From Phaeotremella fagi (lineage: Eukaryota; Basidiomycota; Tremellomycetes; Tremellales; Phaeotremellaceae), in the NCBI GenBank assembly GCA_001599715.1, contig BCHU01000006.1, positions 372,001 through 436,000 on the forward strand: a stretch of DNA of 64,000 bases, read 5' to 3'. A model generated the notes under the pieces. That model saw nothing but the letters and a program-made list of their open reading frames with translations. It was not told where the DNA came from and ran no database searches. The translations under genes were made by a program, and so were the position numbers. Below are positions 13,423-25,305 of the stretch, piece by piece. The stretch's first letter is position 1. Each line of letters begins with the position of its first letter.

Positions 13423-13430
13423 TGACGTCA
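13423..13430. promoter_or_regulatory. CRE palindrome TGACGTCA between ACBP-ankyrin gene and CSN6
   Basis: A perfect 8-bp cAMP-response-element palindrome sits 78 bp upstream of the ACBP-ankyrin start (13345, minus strand) and 134 bp upstream of the CSN6 start (13564, plus strand). CREB/ATF-type bZIP factors such as fungal Atf1 bind this sequence. Binding here is inference. A CAGCTACAGCTACAG repeat lies just to its left (about 13373-13387). Confidence 0.5.
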
Positions 13431-13563
13431 CGATTTTCTGTAGTTTATTCTGACACTGGCTATACTTTCAGCAACGCTGATTGTCTATGCTCGATTCGCT
13501 CTTACTTTCTTCTTTCTCCTTCTCTGATACTAAGACACATCTGTCAACCAAGTCACTCTCATC

Positions 13564-15007
13564 ATGACGACTACCAAAACAGAATCTGGAGTACCCGATG
13601 ATTCCATCGCATCTTACGTTCAAAGTTCAAACGCAACTTCTGGATTAACAATCAACTTGTGCGTTGGCTTCCTGATTCATTGATGTTGCAGAAAAAGTCT
13701 AACATAATCAGACATCCTTTACCTATTCTAAATATCTCTGAGCATTTCAATCGTGCTCGTCTAACAACTCCCTCACCTTCCAAAAGTAATTGCGTTTTCT
13801 ATATCAAAATAACATTTGATGATGATATTGATCAATCGTTCAGTCATAGGTGCCCTACTAGGTACTCAAGCGAATCGCGAAGTCTCGATCGTCAACTCTT
13901 TTGAATTGATATTCGTATCTTCTGAAAATGCTGCTGATGTCTCCATGGGTGAAAGTAGTACTACTGGATCCTCCTCAAATACTTCATCAATCAACGCTGT
14001 TGATGAGGCATTTCTTGCAAACCGAAAGGAACAGTGTAAGTCAATTGATTATTTTGTAGAGATGATTTGACACCTCTTTAGTCAAGCAAGTCTTCCCTAC
14101 TCTAGATGTCATTGGTTGGTACACTATTGGAGCCTCACCATCTATTTACGACGTCGCTATCCACCAGCAAGTACGTTTTGGTACCGAAGACTAATGGCTG
14201 ACGACTTAGCTTTCTGCCGCTATTGACTCTCCAATTCTAGTCTTGTTCGATGCCACTAACTCAACCAATACACAATCTCTTCCCATCAAGGTCTACGAAT
14301 CAGCCTTGGCAGAGGGAGGAAAAGAAAATGAGACTGATGGACGTTTCGTCGAACTGGAATACGGTATTGAGACGGGTGAAGCAGAGAGAATAGCTGTTGA
14401 TGGGGTGGCCAAAGGATCAGGAGACGGAGAGGAGAGTGCACGTGAGTTTACTGAGTAGAGTTGAACGCTGACCTATAAGTGATTGGAAACCTCACCACTC
14501 AAAGAAATGCTATTCTCATGCTGTACGAGCGTATCAAAGTTCTCCAGCAATATATTGCTGCTGTTGTCAACCGTAAGTCGACGTGATTGCAATTATGTCC
14601 TGACTATGATCAGAAACAGCGAAGCCGGATCACACCATTATCCGTCAGATCTCGGCTTTGATTGCTACTCTCCCCACAATGGACGCTGAGCAATTCAAGG
14701 AAGAATTGACAACTGTGAGTCTGCGTTGTGATAGCGGTTTGTAGATATGTCGCTGATACATCTCAGGAATACACCGATGTCCAGCTTACCGCTTATCTAA
14801 ATTCAATTACGAAACAATTGAGCGCATTTGCAGAAGTAAGTTCAACTCCATCTACGATGACTGACAAGGCAGTATTCCGACAAGCACAACCTTCTCCATC
14901 CAACAGTCACTGACGAATTTGCTGGACCCGTTGGAGGTAGCAGGGGTGGTGGGAAGGGATTCAATTTAGGTTCATTAGGTGGTGTTGGTGGCAGAAGACG
15001 TGCTTAG
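13564..15007 (+). CDS. COP9 signalosome subunit 6 (MPN- domain)
   Basis: Scaffold subunit of the COP9 signalosome, which removes Nedd8 from cullin ubiquitin ligases. Nine exons: 13564-13658, 13712-13785, 13844-14035, 14082-14170, 14210-14441, 14480-14572, 14614-14715, 14767-14835, 14873-15007. The MPN domain runs from HPLPILNISEHF through IGALLGTQ and NSFEL to VIGWYTIG and SPILVLFD. The JAMM metal motif (HxHxxxxxxxxxxD) is absent, as expected for an MPN- subunit. The C-terminal helical part has NAILMLYERIKVLQQYIAAV and KPDHTIIRQISALIATLP, then DKHNLLHP and a Gly/Arg-rich tail ending GGVGGRRRA. eIF3f and Rpn8 are related folds, but the HTIIRQISALIATLP stretch fits CSN6 best. It is divergent from the ACBP-ankyrin gene. 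Confidence 0.82.
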
Positions 15008-15316
15008 AATACACCTTAGAGGTTGATGTTGAGTAGGAATCTACTGTGCTGTTGCAGTCTTTACAGCTTAGTACTGTAAGCTGTTGTATATATGAAGTCG
15101 AGAATGATGACGGGAAATCATGGGATATTCCTCGGATAAATTTGGTATCCGACTTGGATTTAATTGAGATCCCACTGCTGTATTCATCATCTCTGCTCGC
15201 TGTTGGTAAAACGCACCGGAAGGATCTCGCCATTATGGATAATCATATTTATATATTTCCAGTGAAGTGGGAGATGAACATCTTCCTGTCTTGTGTTCCT
15301 CTCATTTCAAGATAAA
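15008..15316. other. Intergenic region between CSN6 and the GH3 gene
   Basis: The 309 bp have no gene on either strand that I can support; two overlapping short frames lack initiator context and family resemblance. A TTTATATATT stretch near 15247-15256 lies about 65 bp before the GH3 start and could act as its TATA element. Confidence 0.45.
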
Positions 15317-18245
15317 ATGGTCCGAAATTTAGAAGAATTCGCTCACACTGATCTCAATCTTCTACTCAACAAATTATCTGTAGGTGTTTCAAATGGACCC
15401 ACTGACAGGAAAAGACAGATGAAAAGATTGATCTGCTGGCTGGGGCTGACTGGTGGACGACAGTACCAATCCCTCGTCTTGGCGTTCCATCCGTGAAATG
15501 TTCCGATGGACCAGTGAGTTCTTCATACAATCCTTCATTAACGCGTTAGAATGGTGTTCGCGGTCGTTCTCATTTTCTTCCAACCCCAGCAACATGTATT
15601 CCATGCGCTACCGCTCTTGGAGCTACGTTTGACGTGGACTTGTTAACTCAAATAGGTGGCTTACTGGCTCGAGAATGCCAAGCTAAAGGGACTTCTTTCC
15701 TTTTGGCTCCTACTTGCAATATTCAAAGAAATCCTCTTAATGGAAGAGCCTTCGAAAGTTTTAGCGAGGATCCCTTTTTGTCAGGAATGTGTGCAGCGGG
15801 CTACGTCAACGGTCTCCAGGATAACAATGTTGGAGCTTGCATCAAGCATTTCGTTGGAAATGATATGGAAGATGCAAGGTTTTCTGTTGACGTTCTTATC
15901 CCAGAGAGAGCATTGAGGGAAATATAGTGAGTTTTCACTGTGTAGACCATGCTAACCAACAGTTTGATGCCCTTTTTGATCGCTCAAAAACTATCCAAGC
16001 CCTGGTCTTTCATGTCATCTTACTCGAGAGTGAATGGTCTTCATGTTTCGGAAAATCCAAGAATTCTGCAATCAATTTTGAGAGACGAATGGAAGTTTGA
16101 TGGGATGATCATGGTAAGTTTTCAAATCAGGGTACAACGTAGCTAATCGTTTCAGAGTGATTGGACGGGTACATACTCCTGTGTGGAAGCGATAGAAGCT
16201 GGTTTGGACCTGGAGATGCCAGGACCAACTCAATGGAGGGGATCTTTGGCAAAGTCGGCTGTCAACTCTGGCAAGCTTAAAATCAAGGACGTCAATGCTC
16301 GTGCACTTACAATGTTAAAATTCGTTCAAAAATGCGTCCAAGAAAATATAGAGGTTGTGAGGAACATGAGAGAACCGGAAAGGATACATGATACACCTGA
16401 AGATCGTCGACTGAATCGTCTGGCCGCCAGCAGTGCCATCGTTCTCCTGAAAAACGAGAAAAACATCCTACCACTCAAGGATATCAAAACTTTGGCTGTT
16501 ATTGGACCAAACGCTAGAACTAGAACGGTTTCAGGGGGAGGAAGTGCTTTCTTGACCTCGCAGTACGTTGTTACTCCGTTGGACGGACTCACTTCAGCGG
16601 CCGAGGAAAGGGGTATCTCTGTCGCGTACGAACCTGGGTGTGTAGGTGAGATTCATCCATGACTTGCATTAATCATCTAGGGTATCGATATCTCCCCATT
16701 CTAGATGGCTGGATGAAAACCGCTGAAGGTAACAACGGCTGGACTGCACGATTCTATAACGATGATCCAAAAAAAGGAGGAAAACTTATTGCAACACACG
16801 AGCTGCTTGGTTCAAGAATACGAATCAACGATGAAAAGCCGGTTGGTTTGGACCAATTCTTCTACATCACGTTAGAGGCTTATCTGACTGCTCCATCGAC
16901 TGGTCCCTTTGAATTAGGACTATCAGTAGCTTCAGGTAGAGCTGAGTTGATGATTGATGGAAACATTGTGGTTGACAATGGTATCAACAACAAGCAGACC
17001 CCTGGTCCTAGCTTTTACGGCTTAGGTACGATCGAGGAAGTTGGAACTGTTGAATTCGTCAAGGGACAGACCTATAAACTGGAAGCGTAAGTTATGATGA
17101 GTAATATAGCTGACTGTCAGCTACTACACCTGTGTGCCTATTCCTATGAGTGCGGACGATGAAGGGGGTAATGGAAAACCTGCACTTATGATGGCAGCTC
17201 TTCGAGTGGGGTGTGGACCAAAAATAGACGATGAGCAGGCTATCATAGATGCAGTAACACTTGCGAAGAAAAGTGATGCTGTAGTCGCAGTCATTGGCAC
17301 GAATATGGACATTGAAGTGAGTTTAACTATTCCATATCAAGCTTACAGTCAGGCAGAGGCGTCCGATCGACCAGACTTGAGTCTACCGGGGAAGACTGAC
17401 GAGTTTGTCAAACGTTTACTTGCTGTCCGCCCTGATGCCATCATTGTCAATCAATCAGTAAGCAAACTAAACGATTCATCTTCCTGACACTCAGGGATCT
17501 GCCGTCACTTTCCCTTGGATCAAATCAGCTTCCACCGTTCTACAGAGTTGGTTTGGAGGTAATGAAACTGGTAACGCCATCGCAGACGTTATCTTTGGTT
17601 TGCAAAATCCAGCTGGTAGAATGCCTTTATCTTTCCCATATCAGATTGAGGATTGTACCGCTCATTTGAATGTGAGTCAATCTGACAATTCGAAACTGAC
17701 ATACAGTGGGGTGCAGAGTCTGGGAAAGTCCTGTATGGTGAAGGGATCTTCGTTGGATATCGAGGATATGAAGAAACCAAACGAGATGTCATGTTTGCGT
17801 TTGGTGAAGGAAAGAGTTATACGACGTTTGGTAGGTTGATCACAATCCAGAACTGATCTTAGAATGGACCAATTTCCACGTTTCATCGTCAACATCATCA
17901 GAGACTACAATTAATGTTCAATGTTCCATCTCGATCACCAACACGGGAACGATTGCCGGAGCAGAGCTTGTCCAATTGTACATCACCGATTCACAATGCT
18001 CCTATCGTCGTCCCAAGCAGGAACTCAAAGGATTCGGTAAGATCTATCTTCAGCCTGGCGAGACAAAGATAGTTTCGATCGCATTGGACCGACAGGCATT
18101 CGCATTCTACAATGACAGCGAGAACTGTTGGGTGGCGGAGAAAGGAGATTTCGTTCTCAAAGCAGGAAAAAGTTCTAGATTCGAGGATGAAGTGGCGAGA
18201 GCAACTTTTACACTAGGGCAAACGATAAAATGGACTGGTATCTAG
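15317..18245 (+). CDS. GH3 beta-glucosidase with PA14 insert, no signal peptide
   Basis: Retaining glycoside hydrolase, family 3, expected to release glucose from beta-glucosides. Eleven exons (15317-15383, 15419-15513, 15550-15926, 15963-16113, 16156-16645, 16681-17086, 17121-17316, 17353-17457, 17495-17671, 17707-17830, 17863-18245) give 856 residues. The N-terminal barrel shows KLSVDEKIDLLAGADWW, GRAFESFSEDPFLSG and CIKHFVGND. The nucleophile is Asp232 in GMIMSDWTGTYS. A PA14 domain (GWTARFYND ... LTAPSTGPFELGL ... IDGNIVVDNG) is inserted in the C-terminal sandwich, as in Kluyveromyces BglI. The fibronectin-III-like end has AELVQLYITD and PKQELKGFGKI. The protein begins MVRNLEEFAHTDL, with no signal peptide, so it is probably cytosolic and would depend on uptake of glucosides. 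The first exon donor was chosen at 15383 because it joins KLSV to DEKID. An MFS transporter follows on the same strand, 348 bp away. Confidence 0.92.
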
Positions 18246-18593
18246 AGTCTGTGAACACAATGCACTGTACATATATACACATGCGCATGCACATTTGATG
18301 TTTGTCCGATTATCGGGGGCTTTTCCAACGTAGATCACCGAAAAAGTGTTGTTTCAAGGGGTGACGGATTATATCGATCAATGCCTTTGAGCTAATGTAA
18401 GGAGAAATCAATTAAGCTATGTGCAATGTGGGTAGGCTGCGAGGACAATGGAGATGTCCATTCAGTTCACACGCATGTGTTAGTCTGTCGAATTAGCATG
18501 CTTGTCCATCCTTTAACAGTAAATACTGCCCTCAGTCGGAGACGAATAAAAGCCAAACATCTGATCAAATTGAACCCTTAAAACTCAAGAAAC
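18246..18593. other. Intergenic region between GH3 and MFS genes
   Basis: These 348 bp contain no supportable gene. There are a few short palindromic strings (ATGCGCATGC near 18281, and TGGACATCTCCATTG-type inverted bases near 18448-18462). An AATAAAAG at about 18546 is 45-50 bp from the MFS start and could be its core promoter. Confidence 0.4.
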
Positions 18594-21087
18594 ATGTCAC
18601 CACCTATTACTGAAGTATACAAAGAACAGTTATCTCCAACTTATAACTCTCTCCATTCTAATCAATCAAAAACCAATATTTATAGCTCCACCAATATGGT
18701 CTCGGCACAAACAAACAACTATGCCTTTTTTGAGACCAAAATGTTCAAGATTGCTTTTCTAGCTATGAAGTAAGTGATGATATGAAAAACACCGCTCACA
18801 TCCAGTTTGAATATTATTGTTTTTGCTTTGGACCAATTCATCATCACAGTCGCTGTGTAAGTGTTGTTTGATGTCATTTGTGTTCAACCTGAGCATGCAA
18901 GTCGTGCTGATTTCTTGAAGTCCTCAAATAGTCAGCGAGTTCGAATCTTTAGACAAAGTTGAATGGTAAGAAGTACACAATCATCTATGCTCATTTTCAG
19001 GCTTAACACTGCATTCTTTATTCCTTGTGCTGGATTCATCTTGAATTACTCTCAAGTAAGTGCAAAGAGTTGATCAAGGCTAATTAGAAAGTTGATGACT
19101 GTGGCTTCGCCTCGTTGGGTTTACTTGGCAGCGATTTTCATTTTCGAAGTCGGAAGTGCTATCTGCGTGAGTAGTAGCTTTGAATAGCAGCTGACGGACT
19201 CTTACACAGGGAGCTGCACAGTCTATGAATATGCTCATTGTTGGTCGAGCTGTTGCTGGACTTGGTGGTGCTGGAATGTTCAAGTATGTTCTCAACGTAG
19301 AGCGAGGCTCATATTGTAGCGCAACTTATTTGATTGGCACTGAACTTATTCCGTTTGAGAAACGACCTAGTTTGTTCAGTCTTTTCGGTTTAGTAAGTAT
19401 GGTTGTTATCATGATATCTAATAAACAGAGCTATATTGTTTCAAGTGTTGCTGGACCATTAGTTGGAGGTGAGTCAGCTTGAGTGATTATCAGTAACCTT
19501 TAGGTGCACTTACCGATACCGGGAGTTCTGGTTGGAGATGGTGTTTCTATATCAATCTTCCGTAAGTAACTGTTTAAAACTCACTGACAAAACAGCATCG
19601 GAGGGATCACATTAGCTCTTCTGTTTTTCACTCTTCCTTCAGTTCCTTTACTCCACACGTTCGATAATAAATCAGATAATCGTCCAATTCTGATCAAACT
19701 TCTTCGTATTGATTGGATCAGTACAATTCTGACTTTGGGATTTGTCACTTGTCTTGGTATCGGACTGCAATGGGGAGGAATCAGCAAGGATTGGAATAGT
19801 ACACCTGTCATTGTGGTATGTCCTCATCAATTCATTGATATAACTCTAACAAGAACAAAATTAGACTTTGGTTTTGGCACCAGTTCTACTAATCGCATTG
19901 ATGATTTGGTCAGTCATCATGGGGGATCGAGCTATGATTCCTGTCGTACTGTTGAAGAAGACTCATTCATTGGCAGGATTTTGGGTATCCTTTTTCGGTA
20001 AGTGAATAATGATGACTGAATCTGATAAAAAGGATATGGAGTTGTTGTGGTCATGCTTTACTATTTACCGCTATACTTTGAGGCAATCAAGGAGTAAGTC
20101 ATCTAAGTAAGCCTTTTCTAACGAGTCAGTAAATCCGCCGTCCAAGCAGGTGTCTTACTGTTGGGATTGCAGCTGTCTAGTGAGTGCATTCCATGAAATA
20201 GCTCTGACACAAAGTGTGTCCTGTTTTAGTGATCATAGGTAAAACAGCTGAAGTAAGTGAATGACGTTGAAAAGCTTACTAAAATAAACCAGCGAACTGG
20301 TCAAGCTAAAATCTTCGTTATCGTTGGATCATGTTTGATGGCGATTGCATCAGGGGTATTGACACTAATCAACAAAGATAGTTCAGTTGGTATGCTGGTT
20401 GGATTTGAGATCATCGCTGGTATAGGACTTGGACTGGTTCTCAATATCAGTATGTCACAGTTTCGGCATGAAAATTGACATTCAGTGGTACTTCTTACTC
20501 AGGCTGATTATTTGATGGAACAACATCTGGTAACCCATGCAACTGCTGTACAAAATGTAGGTCTCTCGCATTAACTTGAACTGACTCCCCAGTTCTTTGG
20601 GTTCATCGGTAGAATCGTCGCCATGTCAGTTGCTACGAACATTTTTGAGAATAAGGTGTGCAACACTTTCCGCAAGAGATTTGGAAAATACTGACAGAAA
20701 GACAGTTGCGGATGGGTTTGGAGGGTATCACAGGTTTACCTGCTTCCGTCCTCCCTCTAATTGAAGGGTCACCAGAAGCAATCTGGTCGCAAGTACCAGA
20801 TGATCTGCTTGACAACGTCCTAGATGTTTATTCACATTCGCTAAATTTAGTTTGGTGGCTAACTTTGGGTTTTGGTGAGTGCCACCAACTTTGATCATGA
20901 TTCTAATAAAATAGCTGTTGCTTGTCTCGTATCCGGCTTGATCATGCGCAATCTTAACATCAAAGAGCTAGGAGAGGCTGCAGCTAAGGCTCGTGCTGAG
21001 ATGAGTAATCCCTCCTATCCCCTTCAAAACACTTCTACATCCAGTAGTAAGACTTTAGAGGAAGGACAAGGAAAGCCTCAAATCTAA
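18594..21087 (+). CDS. MFS transporter, DHA2-like (14-TM drug/H+ antiporter type)
   Basis: Multi-pass plasma-membrane transporter of the major facilitator superfamily. The gene is cut by about 15 small introns; every junction I followed restores the frame, so it appears intact (start ATG 18594, stop 21085-21087). After a ~50-residue hydrophilic N-terminus comes TM1 (IIVFALDQFIITVAVPQIVSEF), then AGFILNYSQLMTVASPRWVY, VGRAVAGLGGAGMF, and the fungal hallmark GWRWCFYINLPIGG. Later helices include GFWVSFFGYGVVVVMLYYLP and AGIGLGLVLN. The exon join NK|LRMGLEG uses an acceptor just before 20703. These motifs match fungal toxin/aminotriazole-type exporters better than hexose permeases. Substrate is unknown; adjacency to a beta-glucosidase is suggestive only. 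Confidence 0.85.
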
Positions 21088-21448
21088 TTTAAGAAATGAG
21101 GGTGCTGTATGTATACGGTCAAGGCGTTGTGGAAGGGGAGAGTGGAACTCATTAGTTGATTAGCTTAAATTGAACTAGTTTCTTTATCTTGCTTTGTATT
21201 TCCTTTCTCTGTACTATACTTAGATTATACCCCGTTGAGTGATGCACACTATCGTATGTTCTCCTTAATCATATAACAATTACCCCCTATCATACTGACA
21301 AAGGGTACATTCAGTCCATTAAAGGATGGACCTCGTTTGTGATTATTCTAGTAACATATAAATTTCAGAGTCGTCTGAAACAGATAGACTGTATCAGCGT
21401 CCTCCTCTGTCACAACTCAACTAACCAAAGTCTGTCTTTACTTGTAAA
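21088..21448. promoter_or_regulatory. Intergenic region with TATA box of the CAP-domain gene
   Basis: No gene is visible in these 361 bp. TATAAAT at 21357-21363 lies 86 bp upstream of the CAP gene start, a sensible distance for a TATA element with a short leader. The first ~150 bp are AT-rich and probably hold the MFS 3' UTR. Confidence 0.5.
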
Positions 21449-22836
21449 ATGCTGGTCATTTTCCTTATCACTTTCCTCACAAGATTATGCCTCCTTACCG
21501 CATTTCCGGTACACCAAATGGAACGAGATGATAGCGATGGAGGTCAAGGTGGTGTAGAGATGTGGTTCCATTCTGTCACAGACAATTCAGCACCAACAGT
21601 TGCAGCACCGTCAGCTGCAGCCGTAACAGGGGGAGGAACAGGGTCAGCAGGTTCGAATCTATTGTCTGAAGGTAGTTCAACTCATGGGCATGGTCATGGC
21701 AAAGGTAAAAACTCAGCGACCAATAAACAAGGTGGAGTGAAATTATGGTTCGATGGTTCAGGTGGTGGCGGTGCACCACCTCCGACTAATGGTGCTGGAA
21801 ATTGGTTTAGTCAACCAGGGGGACAAGCTCAGGATCCCCCCACTGAAGCTCCGACCACTGATGTTCAACCTACCCCAACAGCTCAAGGACACAATGGTCA
21901 AGGAAGCACAATGACTGAAACCGCGACTGAAACGGCGACTGAAACTGCCACTCAAACTAACAATCAAGGATCAGGTGGAAATAGTGGTGGTGGTGGATCT
22001 GGTGGGAGTTCTAGTGGAAGTGGTTCAGATTCAGATCTTTGGGTTCAGTTACACAACAGTGCAAGAGCACAATATGGTGCATCACCGGTAACTTGGAATG
22101 CAGATCTGGTGCCCAGAGCACAAAGTGATGCTCAACAATGCAACTCGCAGCACAGGTACGATTTTGACTGGATTTGTCAAATCCCAAACTTAGAGCTGAC
22201 ATCCCATACACAGTGGTGCCGGAGAGAATATCGCCGCAGAATCAGGCAGTCTAACTCCTGAAGGAGCAGTGAAGATGTGGATGGATGAAGCTTGTGAGTG
22301 CTCATTCTAATACACCACAAGCTGTAGAAAATAGCTAATTCGCTAAATCTTGATAAAGCTCATTACGATTACAGCAATCCTGTATACCTTGACGGTAGGC
22401 GTGCAAGGTATTTCTGTGAACTGCCACTGACCTTCGAACAGCATATGGTCACTTTACGCAAGTTGTGTGGAAGGTATGTGTATCTAGAGTTTTCTCGCTA
22501 ATGTAAGGCTACGACCCAGATTGGTTGTTTTATAGCTGAATGTTCCCCCGGTACTGAGTTTAACGTCACCTTTGGGGTAAGTAATAGTTGTTTACCGTCA
22601 GTCAAAACTACTATGAATACTGATAATCATTCACCCCAGACGAGTTATCAAGCCACTTGCGAATATAGCCCTGCTGTAAGTGAAAGAAATTCACCCTTCG
22701 ACGATTGCATGCTGATCCTACCGACTTTAGGGAAACGTTCTTAGTGAGTGATCACGAAACTTCATGCTTGATTAGCATTCTGATTTTCGTAGATGCTGGA
22801 CAATTTGCTGCTAACGTTGGTCAAGCAACTTCTTGA
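21449..22836 (+). CDS. Secreted CAP (SCP/PR-1) domain protein with repeat-rich linker
   Basis: Extracellular or wall protein of the CAP superfamily; fungal members bind sterols or fatty acids (Pry1-like). It starts with a signal peptide (MLVIFLITFLTRLCLLTAF). A ~170-residue Gly/Ser/Thr linker follows, containing three related GxxxWF units (GGVEMWFH, GGVKLWFD, AGNWFSQ), a HGHGHGKGK patch and an ETATETATETATQT run. The CAP domain has LWVQLHNSARAQYGASPVTWN, AQQCNSQHSGAGENIA, HYDY, YGHFTQVVWKATTQIGC and CEYSPAGNVL. Putative CAP-tetrad residues (two His, two Glu) are in HN, GEN, HFTQ and AEC. About eight exons; the stop is at 22834-22836. It ends 181 bp from the convergent aminotransferase gene. 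Confidence 0.88.
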
Positions 22837-23017
22837 GATACCAGAAGCGATCCACATTTGTGTATATGTCTAGATACTGGATATTTGAAAACTTTGTACG
22901 ACTTTGTATATGGAATGTATCATTCATTTGAATTGTGCATTACTAGTACAGTACAAAGGCTTCATTATGATGTAATACGATGTCTAGTATCTATTGTGTT
23001 CTAAAAGTTTCACATGT

Positions 23018-24507
23018 TCAGATCGAATGACGATCACAAAATGCCTTCAATCGCTCAGCGACATCCAACATTACGTCTTTTGGTGACGCTATCACCAGTC
23101 TAAAATATCCGGGGGCTTCGAAACAAACACCTGGGAGTACGAATAGAGCTTCTTCCCGGTATAGGGCTGTGCAGAATTCGACATCTGTTGCGAATGGGAA
23201 CGTTGGTAGATCAATCTTGATAAGCATGTAGAGAGCTCCTTGTGGTGCTGCAGTACTTAAACCAGGAGTCGTGTTTAAAGATGAAACTATTATGTTGGCG
23301 GCGGTCTAAGTGTTTGTCAGTGATTTATTTGACAGAAGTTGACTAATCAAACTTACTTCAACTTTGCTCAATACTTCTGCATGCCAATCTGGACCAGTGG
23401 CCAAAATTTCAGGTAAAGCAGCTTGAACCAATGAGTTTGGTCCCATGAATCGATTTCCCCATACAGCGATTCCAGTTTTGATCGCACCGGCAACATTTAG
23501 TGGATCATGAATGGCGATCCAACCGAATCGCCAACCGGGTAGAAGGAATCTTTTCGATAAACCAGAAAGTGTGATGATGGGTACTGTTGATGAGAGTTGA
23601 GCCATTGGTAAGAATGGAGTACTCCATGTCTAACGTTAGTTCTTATCAGATTGATAGACTTACCATATGACCATAGATCTCATCTGCAATAATTGGAACT
23701 TTGGCGCGATCTGCAACAGAGATAATATCTCTTATATGTTGCAAAGAGAAGTTACTTCCACAAGGATTACTTGGGTTGGTCTGTTCATCAGCCAACATCA
23801 GAAACATGTACTCACCACCAAGATCGCTCTTGTACCCTCGTCACATAGAGATTCAAGCATTGTCAAATCCACCTCCCAATTGTGTTCTTCGACGCAATCA
23901 TAGAAACGAATCTCAACACCAAGGTTGGCAAGTAAGGCCTCATACTGTGGGAAACCGGGTCGTGGCAATAGAATGTTGGTACGTTCAGTGAACGATGGTG
24001 GGAAGAGAACGGAGAAAATCATATCCAAAGCTTGACCGACACCGTGGGTCTAAAAGTCAGTGCCGCATTGAAGATGCCACTTACCAAAACAATATCGTCA
24101 ATCGCGTATTGCACGTTATCCCATTGCTTGTGATAATCTGAGACGGCTTGTCTGGCTGAAACACTTCCTACACCAGGTAAATAACCGTTGGATCGATCGA
24201 CGTCCACAGCATTTCGAATGGCAGAAATAGCAGCAGGGGGAGATGGGTGCAGTGGTGAATGAGTGGGATCGCCGAGACCCAAATTAATCAGAGGTTTTGT
24301 TGTTTGAGGCGCGTCGGACGTGATTGCTGCCAAAGTTGATCTGATAGGATTACGAGAACGACTCTGATTCGATGTCAATTGGGAACGTTATCAGACTGTT
24401 TCGTGACTTACAACTGCAGGAGACGCTTTGATATTCCATGTACGTGCTGATTTGAGAGGGGATACGAATTGTGGCTTTTCAGCTGTTAGTAGTTGAATAT
24501 CTGGCAT
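23018..24507 (-). CDS. Class I PLP aminotransferase (tyrosine/alanine aminotransferase type)
   Basis: Fold-type I aminotransferase that moves an amino group to a 2-oxo acid; closest in motif to tyrosine aminotransferase. It begins [14 protein letters not shown] at 24507 and ends at TGA 23018-23020; about six exons, roughly 425 residues. Diagnostic parts are [11 protein letters not shown] near the N-terminus, [19 protein letters not shown], the Asn/Pro-containing [24 protein letters not shown] with the PLP-contacting Asp and Tyr, the Schiff-base Lys in [17 protein letters not shown], and the substrate Arg in GYFRLVIA. The N-terminal ~30 residues could be a weak targeting sequence but this is uncertain. 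Kynurenine or alanine aminotransferases remain possible. Its promoter is shared with the Sly41-like gene. Confidence 0.87.
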
Positions 24508-25305
24508 TATGAATCGGACGGTGAGATCTGAAAACAAGAATTGAAAGGTTTAATTGAAGGTACAGACAAGATTGAAAAGAGAGGAAGAAGTAAGATATGC
24601 ATTCTAATGGATCTTTGTCATGCTATATACACTTGTCTGGTAAGATAAACCATCGCTACACGATATACTGTACCGTAGTCTCAAACAAAACTTTTCTCGT
24701 CAAAGCTCCGTCCGGTACGGAGCTTGGTCAGTGTGGAAGGGATTGTCACTTACGTAAGATATACTTCCTCGAACAACACCAATAATCGTTTACGTAAGCT
24801 ACCCCTTACACAACACACGTGGGAACCCTTGCATTTAACTCTAACCCTGAGCGGGAAACAGAGACACGCTTTGGGACGTGGACACTCGTACTCCTCTACT
24901 CACACTCACACAGCTTAATTGCTGCTACAATTCAATTCATTCATACATCTAGATCACTTACATACATACAGTTTTTTCAATTTTATTTTTATCACTATTT
25001 CGTTATAATCCACAACTAGCTTACATCCAAGCAAAGTGATCTTCCACTACCCATCACTACCACATCACACTCACACATCATCACAGACCCTCCTTCTTCT
25101 TCCAGTTCTCTCATAGAAGTGCAAGATCAATAAACCCCCCAAAATCAACTTCCGCTCCCGACGCGACGTGTACCACTGAAAAACATACTCGTAGTCAATT
25201 CTGGGCCTGGTGCTCAAATTCTAACACATTCCTTCTCACTACTCTTCTCTGAATGATCAACATCGATTGATAGATTACAACAAAACTTTTTTTCTCGTCT
25301 TTCAG
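24508..25305. promoter_or_regulatory. Divergent promoter (aminotransferase - / Sly41-like +) with bZIP and E-box sites
   Basis: 798 bp without a supportable gene. It holds CTTACGTAAG at 24749-24758, TTACGTAA at 24790-24797 and a CACGTG E-box at 24816-24821 (within CACGTGGGAAC), all inside 75 bp. TTACGTAA is a classic target of Yap/PAR-type bZIP factors. The right half is pyrimidine-rich leader sequence; CTTTCAG directly abuts the downstream ATG, which suggests that a 5' UTR intron ends at 25305. Confidence 0.55.

Noticed and set aside
15008..21087. A secondary-metabolite or sugar-use gene cluster around GH3 and MFS genes
   Set aside because: Flanking genes (CSN6, CAP protein, aminotransferase) do not form a pathway, and no backbone enzyme or regulator is present.
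25267..25305. Upstream in-frame Met (25267) as start of the Sly41-like protein
   Set aside because: The bases before 25306 form a strong polypyrimidine-CAG acceptor, so this segment is more likely a 5' UTR intron end.
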